A stretch of 64,000 nt of DNA from an uncultured Muribaculaceae bacterium (GTDB taxonomy: Bacteria; Bacteroidota; Bacteroidia; Bacteroidales; Muribaculaceae), in contig CAJTWL010000005.1 in NCBI GenBank assembly GCA_910579845.1, positions 1 through 64,000 on the forward strand, written 5' to 3'. The stretch's first letter is position 1; each line of letters opens with the position of its first letter. This document shows, one piece after another, positions 56,543 through 64,000 of the stretch. Made by a program: the position numbers and the translations under genes. The notes under the pieces are model-generated. The model was not told where the DNA came from and did not search any database. It worked only from the letters and a program-made list of their open reading frames with translations.

Positions 56543-57979
56543 TCAGAGTTCGCGCTTTGGCTTGATATCAAGTTTCACCGGCTTTATCATATTCTCCGGA
56601 GAAAGGATTTTGTCAAGATCTTTCTTGTCAAGGATATCATGTTCAAGAACCAGATCATAAACGCTCTTGCCTGTCTCCATAGCCTCTTTGGCTATCTTTG
56701 TGGAATTCTTATATCCTATTACCGGATTAAGAGCGGTAACCACTCCTATGCTGTTGCGTACATATTGTTCGCAACGCTCCTTATTGGCTGTTATGCCCTC
56801 GATACATTTCGTACGCAGTGTCTCAAAACCGTTGATAAGGATATCCACCGACTCGAAATCACATTGTGCCGTAATAGGCTCCATTGCATTAAGTTCCATC
56901 TGCGAAGCCTCCGATGCGAGAGTAACGCACAATTCATTACCTATAACCTTATAGCATATCTGTGTCATGACCTCCGGAATGACAGGATTGACTTTACCGG
57001 GCATTATAGAACTTCCGGGCTGGCGGGCAGGAAGATTGATCTCTCCGAATCCGCATCTTGGACCGCTTGCCAGCAACCGCAGATCGTTACAGATCTTCAC
57101 TACCTTGGTTGCCACACGTTTCATAGCCGAGGCATAACCTACCATTGATGATGTGTCGGACGTAGCCCCTACCAGGTCATCAGCCAGTTTTATATTCCAT
57201 CCTGTAATCTTCCTTAAAGCCTTCACGCACTTCTCTGCATACCCCGGCTCGGCACAAATACCGGTGCCGATGGCTGTGGCTCCCATGTTGACTGTGAGGA
57301 AATCCTCCGCCGCTTCATCAAGATGCCTGATCTCATCCTCCAATATCGAGGCAAACCCATTGAATGTCTGACCTAAAGTCATCGGCACCGCATCCTCAAG
57401 CTGAGTCCTGCCCATCTTCAGAATATCCTTGAACTCATGTGCCTTCTTTTTAAAGGCTTCAATCAGCACCTTATAATGCTTAATCAGACGCATATGCGAC
57501 AGATACATACCTATATGTATCGCAGTAGGATACGCATCGTTGGTAGATTGCGAACAGTTTACGACATCATGCGGAGAACAATATTTGTATTCCCCTCTTT
57601 TATGCCCCATAATTTCAAGAGCACGGTTCGCTATCACCTCATTGGCATTCATATTGACAGAAGTGCCTGCCCCACCCTGAATCATATCTACCGGAAACTG
57701 ATCATGATGCTTGCCGTCAAGAATTTCCTCACATGCCTGTTTGATTGCATTGAACTGTTCACCGGTAATAAGATTCATCTCCCGGTTTGCCGTTGCTGCA
57801 CCAAGCTTGGTAATTGCAAGTCCGTATATGAATGCGGGATAATCGCAAAGATGAAATTTACTTATCTCGAAGTTCTCGATTCCCCTCAATGTCTGAACGC
57901 CATAAAGCGCTTCTTCCGGCACATTTACCTCTCCCAGAAGATCCGATTCCCTGCGGAACCCTTTATCTGTAGTATCCAT
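56543..57979 (-). CDS. aspA: Aspartate ammonia-lyase
   Basis: 478 residues of the fumarase/aspartase superfamily. The signature GSSIMPGKVNPVIPE carries the catalytic Ser in the flexible loop. GEVNVPEEALYGVQTLRGIENFEIS and VNCSQSTNDAYPTAIH are also present. It converts aspartate to fumarate and ammonia. With ansB and dcuB nearby this forms an asparagine-to-fumarate route for anaerobic fumarate respiration. Aspartase is preferred over class II fumarase from the N-terminal residues and gene neighbours. Confidence 0.93.
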   Translation of the reverse strand: MDTTDKGFRRESDLLGEVNVPEEALYGVQTLRGIENFEISKFHLCDYPAFIYGLAITKLGAATANREMNLITGEQFNAIKQACEEILDGKHHDQFPVDMIQGGAGTSVNMNANEVIANRALEIMGHKRGEYKYCSPHDVVNCSQSTNDAYPTAIHIGMYLSHMRLIKHYKVLIEAFKKKAHEFKDILKMGRTQLEDAVPMTLGQTFNGFASILEDEIRHLDEAAEDFLTVNMGATAIGTGICAEPGYAEKCVKALRKITGWNIKLADDLVGATSDTSSMVGYASAMKRVATKVVKICNDLRLLASGPRCGFGEINLPARQPGSSIMPGKVNPVIPEVMTQICYKVIGNELCVTLASEASQMELNAMEPITAQCDFESVDILINGFETLRTKCIEGITANKERCEQYVRNSIGVVTALNPVIGYKNSTKIAKEAMETGKSVYDLVLEHDILDKKDLDKILSPENMIKPVKLDIKPKREL

Positions 57980-58051
57980 TGTATTATTTAAAGTTTTAGA
58001 AGCAGTTAAATACTTTTTATAATTTGAACAATAAATAATACAAATAGTTTC

Positions 58052-59074
58052 TTAGAACAATAAGATTATTCCGGTCGAGAAGGAGTTGAAGCTTAGTCCG
58101 GAACGTGAACGGAGCACTTTCATCGGAGCATAGCGTGCATAGACGCCTATCCCTTCCCATGTGCAGGCGGCAAGAAGATCCACAGTAACCGGTGTCTGAT
58201 GAATCTTGCCGGTTGTTATCTTATATTTGCTTCCTCCATACTCATATTGGGTCTTTATATTTCCTCCTGTATTGAAATTAAGAACCGGACCTGCCGTCAA
58301 CCCGAATTTGCGTCCTTTGCCGAATTTGAAATTATAAAGCATCGGAACCTGCAGACCGAATACAAGTATCCTTGATTTCCCCTTTGTCACACCCTCCTCG
58401 AACGACCTGAACCCAATAGAACCATCATCCTCTTTATAAAAATAACGGCTATTCTTCATCGTATAATTACGCCAGTCAAGACCGATTCCGGCAGAGATTG
58501 AATGAGGACCGCAATCCCAGGATACTCCCAAAACCATAAGCCATGACCATTCCATGCTTCTACCCATCGAAGTATTCATATCCGGCGCTGAATCTGTCGG
58601 TGTCAGCCAACCGAGACCAAGTCCCGTAGAAATCAGATTCCACTGACTTTTGCCTTGATTTGAAAGATTTATGCCGAATTCACGATACTTCTGTCCTGTA
58701 TAGGATTTTACTTCTCTGTTTTCATGGTCGGGGATATCGAAATATAGAGTATTTGCGTCAGACGATTCATTTTCAAATTCTATCATTATCTTTCTGCCGG
58801 CAATTTCCACAATCTTTATATCCTTGATATGCTTGAACTCCGTTACATTGGTCTCGGAATTGACTACCGGATTCGAAGATGTCGTAGTGTAATAGAAATT
58901 CTCTCCTTTACCATCAATATTCCTGACCGTCAATGCGATACCGGAATTGTCGGTGCGCACACGAAGTTCACCCGCAGTTGATGCTGTCATTATAGTATCG
59001 TTGGTCTCAGTCTGTGCATTAAGTGAAAGTGCGGTAAATAAAATTGAAAGCAATGTGAATATTTTACGTATCAT
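58052..59074 (-). CDS. Outer-membrane beta-barrel protein
   Basis: 340 residues with a signal peptide ending SLNAQ. The first 130 residues are polar. The C-terminal 200 have alternating beta-strand pattern with aromatic ends (LISTGLGLGWL, RILVFGLQVPMLYNFKFG, FNSFSTGIILLF). It belongs to the porin-like PorT/'outer membrane beta-barrel' type found at ECF sigma loci in Bacteroidales. It likely shares regulation with the sigma and anti-sigma genes to its right. No defined substrate. Confidence 0.75.
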   Translation of the reverse strand: MIRKIFTLLSILFTALSLNAQTETNDTIMTASTAGELRVRTDNSGIALTVRNIDGKGENFYYTTTSSNPVVNSETNVTEFKHIKDIKIVEIAGRKIMIEFENESSDANTLYFDIPDHENREVKSYTGQKYREFGINLSNQGKSQWNLISTGLGLGWLTPTDSAPDMNTSMGRSMEWSWLMVLGVSWDCGPHSISAGIGLDWRNYTMKNSRYFYKEDDGSIGFRSFEEGVTKGKSRILVFGLQVPMLYNFKFGKGRKFGLTAGPVLNFNTGGNIKTQYEYGGSKYKITTGKIHQTPVTVDLLAACTWEGIGVYARYAPMKVLRSRSGLSFNSFSTGIILLF

Positions 59075-59090
59075 AAGTTAGTAATAAAAA

Positions 59091-59213
59091 TTAAACGATA
59101 TATGTAAGTGAAATAATCTTGAACCATAAAATTTGTTCTTTATTGCGTATTCCGCCTTGTCGGTCAGTCGCATACATTAGTATGCTCCATCCCTCCGCGG
59201 CAAAATCCGTCAT
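59091..59213 (-). other. Short 40-codon reading frame or structured intergenic element
   Basis: On the minus strand an ATG at 59213 opens a 40-codon frame (starting MTDFAAEGWSILMYATDRQG) that ends at 59091, just before the barrel-protein gene. The region also contains gcatac-attag-tatgc, an inverted repeat. It could be a small protein, a leader peptide or a conserved non-coding element. Nothing more can be supported. Confidence 0.3.
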
Positions 59214-59305
59214 AAACAACGGCGTTTTATATGTTCATTAATTTTTATCACTTACTTAGTTATATAAATTTGCAATTGTTGGGGTTAATCAGTTATAGAA
59301 TCCAA

Positions 59306-59779
59306 TCACTTGGCTTTCTGAGCCATATTCTTTATCAGCTCAGTCACATCCCGCTCCCCGGCTCTTCCTTCGAGATACACAAGCAGCACATCAGATCCTT
59401 TGTTTGCAGCCGAATTAAGATAATAGATATATCGGTTGATTCTATTATTTTCGATGACAACCGGCTTCAGCATATAAAAAGCAAAATATAACTTGCCGTT
59501 CTTATACCTTACATTCTTTGCCGCAGCAGATGATCCGTCTGACAGCACCATTCGTTCCACTTCCGACGCATATGTTGCCGACGGACCTTTGAAAGAGGCA
59601 AAAACATTCAGTTTATGGGAGCTCAGGAATTTATTGGGCGCAGTCATATATGTGGCTGTCACCTTCGTATCAGATGAATATCCACCATTGATAAACTTAT
59701 CTATCGCCAATCCCGACTGCGCCGAAACCGTTCCGGCACCGCCGATCATCAGCAATATGATTATAAGTAACCGAGTCAT
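59306..59779 (-). CDS. Small exported protein of the ECF sigma locus (DUF6108-like)
   Basis: 157 residues with a signal peptide ending TVSAQ. The mature part has a beta-rich core (KVTATYMTAPNKFLSSHKLNVFASFKG, LYFAFYMLKPVVIENNRINRYIYYLNS). I recall similar proteins in Bacteroides sigma/anti-sigma operons under the name DUF6108, but cannot verify it. It lies 12 bp after the anti-sigma-like gene and is probably co-transcribed with it. Confidence 0.65.
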   Translation of the reverse strand: MTRLLIIILLMIGGAGTVSAQSGLAIDKFINGGYSSDTKVTATYMTAPNKFLSSHKLNVFASFKGPSATYASEVERMVLSDGSSAAAKNVRYKNGKLYFAFYMLKPVVIENNRINRYIYYLNSAANKGSDVLLVYLEGRAGERDVTELIKNMAQKAK

Positions 59780-59791
59780 AGTCGTATCCGT

Positions 59792-60298
59792 TTATAGTTT
59801 CTCATTATCTTCTTCCGGAGTGATCTCTATATCAGGAAGCAGTTCTCGCATCTCATCGAGCATATCGTTCCGTGCCTCAGCGACACCGGATTCCAGATCG
59901 GCGACATTCTGCTCCATAATCTCCATCACCTGTGCTTCATCCGTCACACACTTCCCGTTGACATATGCCACACACTCCGGTCTGACTTCAGATTTATTAC
60001 CGAAACGTATTGTCAGACCGATTCCCATTGCTATAATCAATGCGGCGGCAATGCCGCTGGCAATCCGCAAAACATTATTACCCTTCGGTTTGCGTGGCAT
60101 CAGCTTATATGAGGAATCAGACATACGCATTCCCCTGAAACCCATCACCGCCTTTGCTTCCCTGACCTCCGGCAAATCAAGTGATGTTACAGAAAGCCTC
60201 TGACGTAACCTGTATTCCTCCTCATCTGTCAGCTGACATTCAAAATATTTTTCGATATCTCTCAGCAGACCATTATCTTCAATCCTTCTATTATTCAT
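59792..60298 (-). CDS. Probable membrane anti-sigma factor
   Basis: 168 residues from the ATG at 60298, which overlaps the sigma-factor stop (ATGAATAA). A GTG at 60337 would overlap the sigma gene further and is less likely. The N-terminal half is cytoplasmic and helical, one transmembrane helix lies at about 78-98 (VLRIASGIAAALIIAMGIGLTI), and an acidic periplasmic tail follows. The position directly after an ECF sigma gene and the topology suit an anti-sigma; no zinc-binding His-Cys motif was seen. Confidence 0.7.
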   Translation of the reverse strand: MNNRRIEDNGLLRDIEKYFECQLTDEEEYRLRQRLSVTSLDLPEVREAKAVMGFRGMRMSDSSYKLMPRKPKGNNVLRIASGIAAALIIAMGIGLTIRFGNKSEVRPECVAYVNGKCVTDEAQVMEIMEQNVADLESGVAEARNDMLDEMRELLPDIEITPEEDNEKL

Positions 60299-60794
60299 AT
60301 CTTTTGCGATAAACCTCCCGTATTGTTTTTCTTGCACGACTCAGAATAGCCCTTACATTTTCCTGACTCAATCCCAAAGACCGGGCAATTTCCGGATATG
60401 TGATATTCTCCACATCATGCATCATGAAAACCTGATATTGCCTGTCATTAAGTACTTTGCGACTTAAGTAAAGGACTGCTGAATAAATTTCATCCGTCTC
60501 ACAGTCAGCATCGGATTCGGAATCTGAAGTCATATCCGCCAGACATTCATCCGACACAGAGTGTCGTGCATTCCTGTGACGCAACACATCAATGGCAGAA
60601 TTTCTTACAGATGTATAGCTCAGTTTCGCGACATCAATTTCCCGTTCAATCCCTTTGTGACCCATCCACAGTTTGCAGAATGCATCCTGCAACACATCAT
60701 CCGCCTCCTCCCGACTACCCGTCATTCCGATAGCAATGCCACGCAGATGACCACGCAACCTCATGAATGTAGATATCAATACGGATTCTGACAC
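60291..60794 (-). CDS. ECF-family RNA polymerase sigma factor
   Basis: 167 residues from a GTG at 60794, kept because region 2 needs the residues before the first ATG at 60764. Region 2 holds SREEADDVLQDAFCKLWMG. Region 4 holds FMMHDVENITYPEIARSLGLSQENVRAILSRARKTIREVY with a helix-turn-helix. An inverted repeat attagt-atcc-actaat lies 27 bp upstream (60821-60836). Likely controls its own operon, including the small exported protein and perhaps the barrel protein. Confidence 0.9.
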   Translation of the reverse strand: MSESVLISTFMRLRGHLRGIAIGMTGSREEADDVLQDAFCKLWMGHKGIEREIDVAKLSYTSVRNSAIDVLRHRNARHSVSDECLADMTSDSESDADCETDEIYSAVLYLSRKVLNDRQYQVFMMHDVENITYPEIARSLGLSQENVRAILSRARKTIREVYRKRYE

Positions 60795-60983
60795 TTTCCC
60801 AGGACTTTAGAATTTACTACATTAGTATCCACTAATGCTTTATTTAGATAACGAAGCAAGGGGAAGATTGTGACAAGGATATGTTACAATTATGTTATAA
60901 AACATAATAATTCTAAAAACATTTTAATAATTTATCAAGTTATATTTTTAACCAATTCAACCAATTCATAGAAATTTCACTGT

Positions 60984-62282
60984 ATGATTATACAATTGCT
61001 TTTTGTATTGACTGCCATTATAATCGGAGCAAGGCTTGGCGGTATCGGATTAGGAGTAATGGGTGGTGTAGGCATGGCAATCCTTGTATTTGTATTCGGA
61101 CTTGAACCGACCTCCCCTCCTATCGATGTAATGCTGATGATTGCATCTGTCATATCCGCAGCTGCCGCCATGCAGGCTGCCGGAGGCCTCGATTATCTCG
61201 TACGCCTCGCTGAGAAAATGTTGCGTAAGAATCCCTCTCAGGTAACCATTCTCAGTCCGCTCGTCACCTATCTGTTTACATTCATCGCCGGCACGGGACA
61301 CGTAGCCTACTCCGTATTGCCGGTAATAGCCGAAGTTGCGCGTGAAACAAAAATACGTCCCGAACGACCGTTGGGAATTGCCGTCATCGCCTCGCAACAG
61401 GCAATTACGGCAAGTCCGATTTCCGCCGCAACCGTGGCTCTTCTCGGTCTTCTGACGGGATTTGATATAACATTGTTCGATATTCTGAAAATTACAATCC
61501 CGGCAACATTGGCAGGCGTGCTCGTCGGAGCATTCCTCTCAAAAAAAGTAGGCAAGGAACTGATGGAGGATCCGGAATACCTGAGACGTGTGGAGAAAGG
61601 AATGATAAAAGAGAATAAACTCGAATTCAATAAGATCAGAAATACAAAATATGCCCTCACATCTGTAATTCTTTTTCTCGTCGCCACCGTGGCGATAGTG
61701 TTGTTCGGTTCAATTCCCGCATTACGTCCGAGTTTCAACGGTTCACAGATGCAGATGCCCGCAATCATTGAAATTTTGATGCTGTCCGCATGTGCCTTGA
61801 TACTTATTGTCACAAAAACAAACGGTATCGCTCCGACACAAGGCAGTGTGTTCATTGCCGGAATGCAGGCTGTGATCGCAATCTTCGGTATCGCATGGAT
61901 GGGCGATACTTTTATCAACGGAAATATCACTGTTCTTACAGAATCTATAAAAGGGATGGTAACTGAAATGCCCTGGCTATTTGCCATAGCCTTGTTTGTC
62001 ATGTCAATTCTTCTGTATAGTCAGGCCGCTACTGTAAGAGCTATCGTGCCATTAGGAGTGGCGCTGGGTATCAGTCCGATGATGCTTATAGCTTTTTTCC
62101 CCGCAGTCAACGGATATTTCTTTATACCCAACTATCCAACTATAGTGGCTGCAATAAACTTCGACCGTACAGGTACGACGCGCATCGGCAAATATCTTCT
62201 TAACCATTCGTTCATGATGCCCGGCATGGTCGCGACCATCGTTGCGATACTTGCAGGACTACTGCTGATTCAGATATATTAA
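60984..62282 (+). CDS. dcuB: Anaerobic C4-dicarboxylate antiporter
   Basis: 432 residues with about 10-12 membrane segments. DcuA/DcuB family patterns: IIGARLGGIGLGVMGGVGM, MIASVISAAAAMQAAGG, FIAGTGHVAYSVLPVIAEVA and ASQQAITASPISAATVALL. It exchanges aspartate or fumarate for succinate. It lies 13 bp before ansB and near aspA. DcuA and DcuB are not distinguishable by eye. Confidence 0.93.
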   Translation: MIIQLLFVLTAIIIGARLGGIGLGVMGGVGMAILVFVFGLEPTSPPIDVMLMIASVISAAAAMQAAGGLDYLVRLAEKMLRKNPSQVTILSPLVTYLFTFIAGTGHVAYSVLPVIAEVARETKIRPERPLGIAVIASQQAITASPISAATVALLGLLTGFDITLFDILKITIPATLAGVLVGAFLSKKVGKELMEDPEYLRRVEKGMIKENKLEFNKIRNTKYALTSVILFLVATVAIVLFGSIPALRPSFNGSQMQMPAIIEILMLSACALILIVTKTNGIAPTQGSVFIAGMQAVIAIFGIAWMGDTFINGNITVLTESIKGMVTEMPWLFAIALFVMSILLYSQAATVRAIVPLGVALGISPMMLIAFFPAVNGYFFIPNYPTIVAAINFDRTGTTRIGKYLLNHSFMMPGMVATIVAILAGLLLIQIY

Positions 62283-62295
62283 AATATATAAATCT

Positions 62296-63357
62296 ATGAA
62301 AAATCTTAAATCTTTATCATTCTTTATGCTGATGCTTCTCGTCAGCGTAGCTTCGGCATTTGCACAACAGAAACCGAATATCAAAATTCTTGCAACAGGC
62401 GGAACAATCGCCGGTACAGGCAAATCCGCAACCTCTTCAGGCTACACAGCCGGTCAGGTAGCAATCAGTTCGCTCCTCGAGGCTGTACCGCAGATCAAAG
62501 ACATAGCTAATGTTACCGGTGAACAGATAGTAAATATCGGTTCTCAGGATATGAACGATCAGGTATGGCTTACTCTTGCAAAAAGAATAAACCAGCTTCT
62601 CGCCACAGATGAATGCGACGGTATCGTTATCACTCATGGAACAGATACCATGGAGGAAACGGCGTATTTCCTGAATCTCACGGTCCACAGTTCCAAACCG
62701 GTAGTGCTTACAGGTTCCATGCGTCCATCGACAGCGTTGAGCGCGGACGGTCCGCTTAACCTATACAATGCGGTTGTCACTGCCGCAAGTCCGGATGCTG
62801 TGGGACGTGGAGTCATGATTGTCATGAACGGTCTTATTCTTGGAGCACATGCCAACCAGAAGATGAACACCATAGATGTGCAGACATTCCAGGCACCGGA
62901 TGCCGGACCGTTGGGATACATATATAACAGCAAAACATTCTTCACAATGAAGACCTTGAAGAAGAATACCACAGAATCTGTTTTCGATGTTACAAATCTT
63001 GACGCGCTTCCGAAAGTAGGTATCGTTTACTCATATTCAAATGTTGACGCAGACGTGATGAACCCATTCCTGACAGGGGGTTATCAAGGTGTGGTTCATG
63101 CAGGTGTAGGCAACGGCAATATTCATAAAAACATCTTCCCGAAACTTGAGGAAGCCCGCAGACTGGGAATAATCGTTGTTCGTTCAAGCCGTGTTCCCAC
63201 CGGTCCCGTATGTCTTGAAGATGAAGTTGACGATGCAAAATATCAGTTTGTAGCATCTTTGGAACTGAATCCTCAAAAGGCACGCGTATTACTTATGCTC
63301 GCACTTACAAAAACTACAGACTGGCAGAAGATCCAGAAATATTTCGAGGAGTATTGA
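62296..63357 (+). CDS. ansB: Type II L-asparaginase, periplasmic
   Basis: 353 residues with a signal peptide (ends AFAQQ). Both catalytic threonine motifs are present: ATGGTIAGTG near residue 33 and HGTDTMEETAYFL near residue 114. It hydrolyses asparagine to aspartate, which the Dcu carrier and AspA can then use. Co-transcribed with dcuB. Confidence 0.95.
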   Translation: MKNLKSLSFFMLMLLVSVASAFAQQKPNIKILATGGTIAGTGKSATSSGYTAGQVAISSLLEAVPQIKDIANVTGEQIVNIGSQDMNDQVWLTLAKRINQLLATDECDGIVITHGTDTMEETAYFLNLTVHSSKPVVLTGSMRPSTALSADGPLNLYNAVVTAASPDAVGRGVMIVMNGLILGAHANQKMNTIDVQTFQAPDAGPLGYIYNSKTFFTMKTLKKNTTESVFDVTNLDALPKVGIVYSYSNVDADVMNPFLTGGYQGVVHAGVGNGNIHKNIFPKLEEARRLGIIVVRSSRVPTGPVCLEDEVDDAKYQFVASLELNPQKARVLLMLALTKTTDWQKIQKYFEEY

Positions 63358-63389
63358 CAACCACTTAACGTTCTCTAAAACGACATACT

Positions 63390-64000
63390 ATGAAAACCAA
63401 ATATTTGTTTGTTATTGCCGTAGCGACCGTATGTGCGGCTTCTGCAGGCGCACAACAGGAACGCATCAATGATTTCCGCACCACAGATGAAAAGGGAATC
63501 ATAGAATCGATAGCCAAGATTGAGAAGAAGACTGATAAATTCAACCTTTACCTCAACATGCACTCTGATTTCAAAATGGATTGGAACGGATCGCATTTCA
63601 ATGGCGGAAAATTCGAGATGCAGCAGTTGCGGATCGAAATGAAAGGTAACATCAACGACTGGCTGAGCTATCGCTATCGCCAGCGTCTCAACAAAGGTGA
63701 CAAACCGGAGGGATACCATGACAATGTGCTCAAGAGTATCGACATAGCGGGTATCGGATTGCGTCACAAGGGATGGTCGGCATTCATCGGAAAGCAATGT
63801 GCCGCTTACGGCGGTATTGAATTTGACCTCAATCCTATTGAGATATATCAGTATTCCGATATGGTAGACTATATGGACAACTTCATGACCGGTGTTCTTG
63901 TAGGATACGACTTCACTCCGAATCAGCAGTTGCAGTTCCAGATTCTCAATGCATATAACGGCTCATCCAAAGAGATGTACGGCGATTATGAGAAGGCAAA
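63390..64000 (+). CDS. Porin, 5' part only (OprO/P-like)
   Basis: The frame starts at ATG 63390 (signal peptide MKTKYLFVIAVATVCAASAGAQQ) and is open to the window edge after about 203 codons. The mature part reads as a trans-outer-membrane porin (FNLYLNMHSDFKMDWNG, MQQLRIEMKGNINDWLSYRYRQRL, GWSAFIGKQCAAYGG) of the phosphate-selective porin O/P type often found after ansB in Bacteroidales. It lies 32 bp after ansB and probably belongs to the same transcript. Confidence 0.82.
   Translation, partial: MKTKYLFVIAVATVCAASAGAQQERINDFRTTDEKGIIESIAKIEKKTDKFNLYLNMHSDFKMDWNGSHFNGGKFEMQQLRIEMKGNINDWLSYRYRQRLNKGDKPEGYHDNVLKSIDIAGIGLRHKGWSAFIGKQCAAYGGIEFDLNPIEIYQYSDMVDYMDNFMTGVLVGYDFTPNQQLQFQILNAYNGSSKEMYGDYEKA

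Noticed and set aside
57437..57991. 184-codon plus-strand frame
   Set aside because: Antisense to aspA; no start context and no domain pattern.
61307..62002. 231-codon minus-strand frame
   Set aside because: Antisense to dcuB. It mirrors hydrophobic codons of the transporter and has no family resemblance.

Overview
The window reads as a chromosomal segment of a gut-type Bacteroidales bacterium. A member of the Muribaculaceae is my best guess, from protein style rather than any search. The evidence is a Bacteroidetes promoter form (TTTG, 19-20 bp, TAnnTTTG) upstream of several genes, Bacteroidetes-only families (DUF5606, DUF4835, BspA-like leucine-rich repeats, PD40 proteins, TonB receptors with carboxypeptidase-like N-domains), C-termini resembling type IX secretion sorting domains, and the B12 uptake set btuB-btuG-btuFCD. 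There are no rRNA or tRNA genes, CRISPR arrays, recognisable insertion sequences or prophage genes.

Layout. 0-7 kb: htpG, then a convergent pair of genes for an OB-fold lipoprotein and a TonB-dependent receptor. 7-19 kb: a long leftward housekeeping run: DUF5606, coaE, YbbR-like, yajC, nusB, rlmB, recN, DUF4835, coaBC, a DnaQ-like exonuclease, dnaN, then rplI-rpsR-rpsF. 19-23 kb: etfB-etfA-acyl-CoA dehydrogenase. 23.4 kb: a DUF4240 gene. 24.1-31.1 kb: a cobalamin riboswitch followed by btuB, a btuG-like propeller lipoprotein, btuF, btuC, btuD and a PduO-type adenosyltransferase. 31-42 kb: CstA, a PD40 protein, a family 2 beta-galactosidase and a 1510-residue adhesin-like secreted protein. 42-46 kb: hipBA and a BspA-like leucine-rich-repeat protein with a TA-repeat frameshift at its end. 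46-56.4 kb: the accessory core of the window. 56.5-64 kb: aspA, an outer-membrane barrel protein, a small secreted protein, an ECF sigma factor with its likely anti-sigma partner, dcuB, ansB and the start of a porin.

The most unusual part is 46.0-56.5 kb. A leftward operon encodes a LanC-like cyclase, a lanthipeptide dehydratase split into two proteins (glutamylation part and elimination part) and, last, a 160-residue precursor-like peptide with 19 cysteines, all after residue 31. This is a class I lanthipeptide-type (RiPP) locus with no exporter or leader protease nearby. It is enclosed by two inverted, strongly similar copies (about 2.55 kb each) of a gene for an MG2-like protein with a terminal TonB-receptor plug-like domain but no barrel. 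The copies share an exact 80-bp block, which suggests recent duplication or gene conversion.

A family of palindromic REP/BIME-like repeats is scattered through the accessory intergenic regions. Three are paired ~91-bp units with their own terminal inverted repeats (23.1, 45.9 and 48.8 kb). Two are single palindromes next to terminator hairpins (43.6 and 56.4 kb). Four of the five lie around the lanthipeptide locus and its flanking genes.
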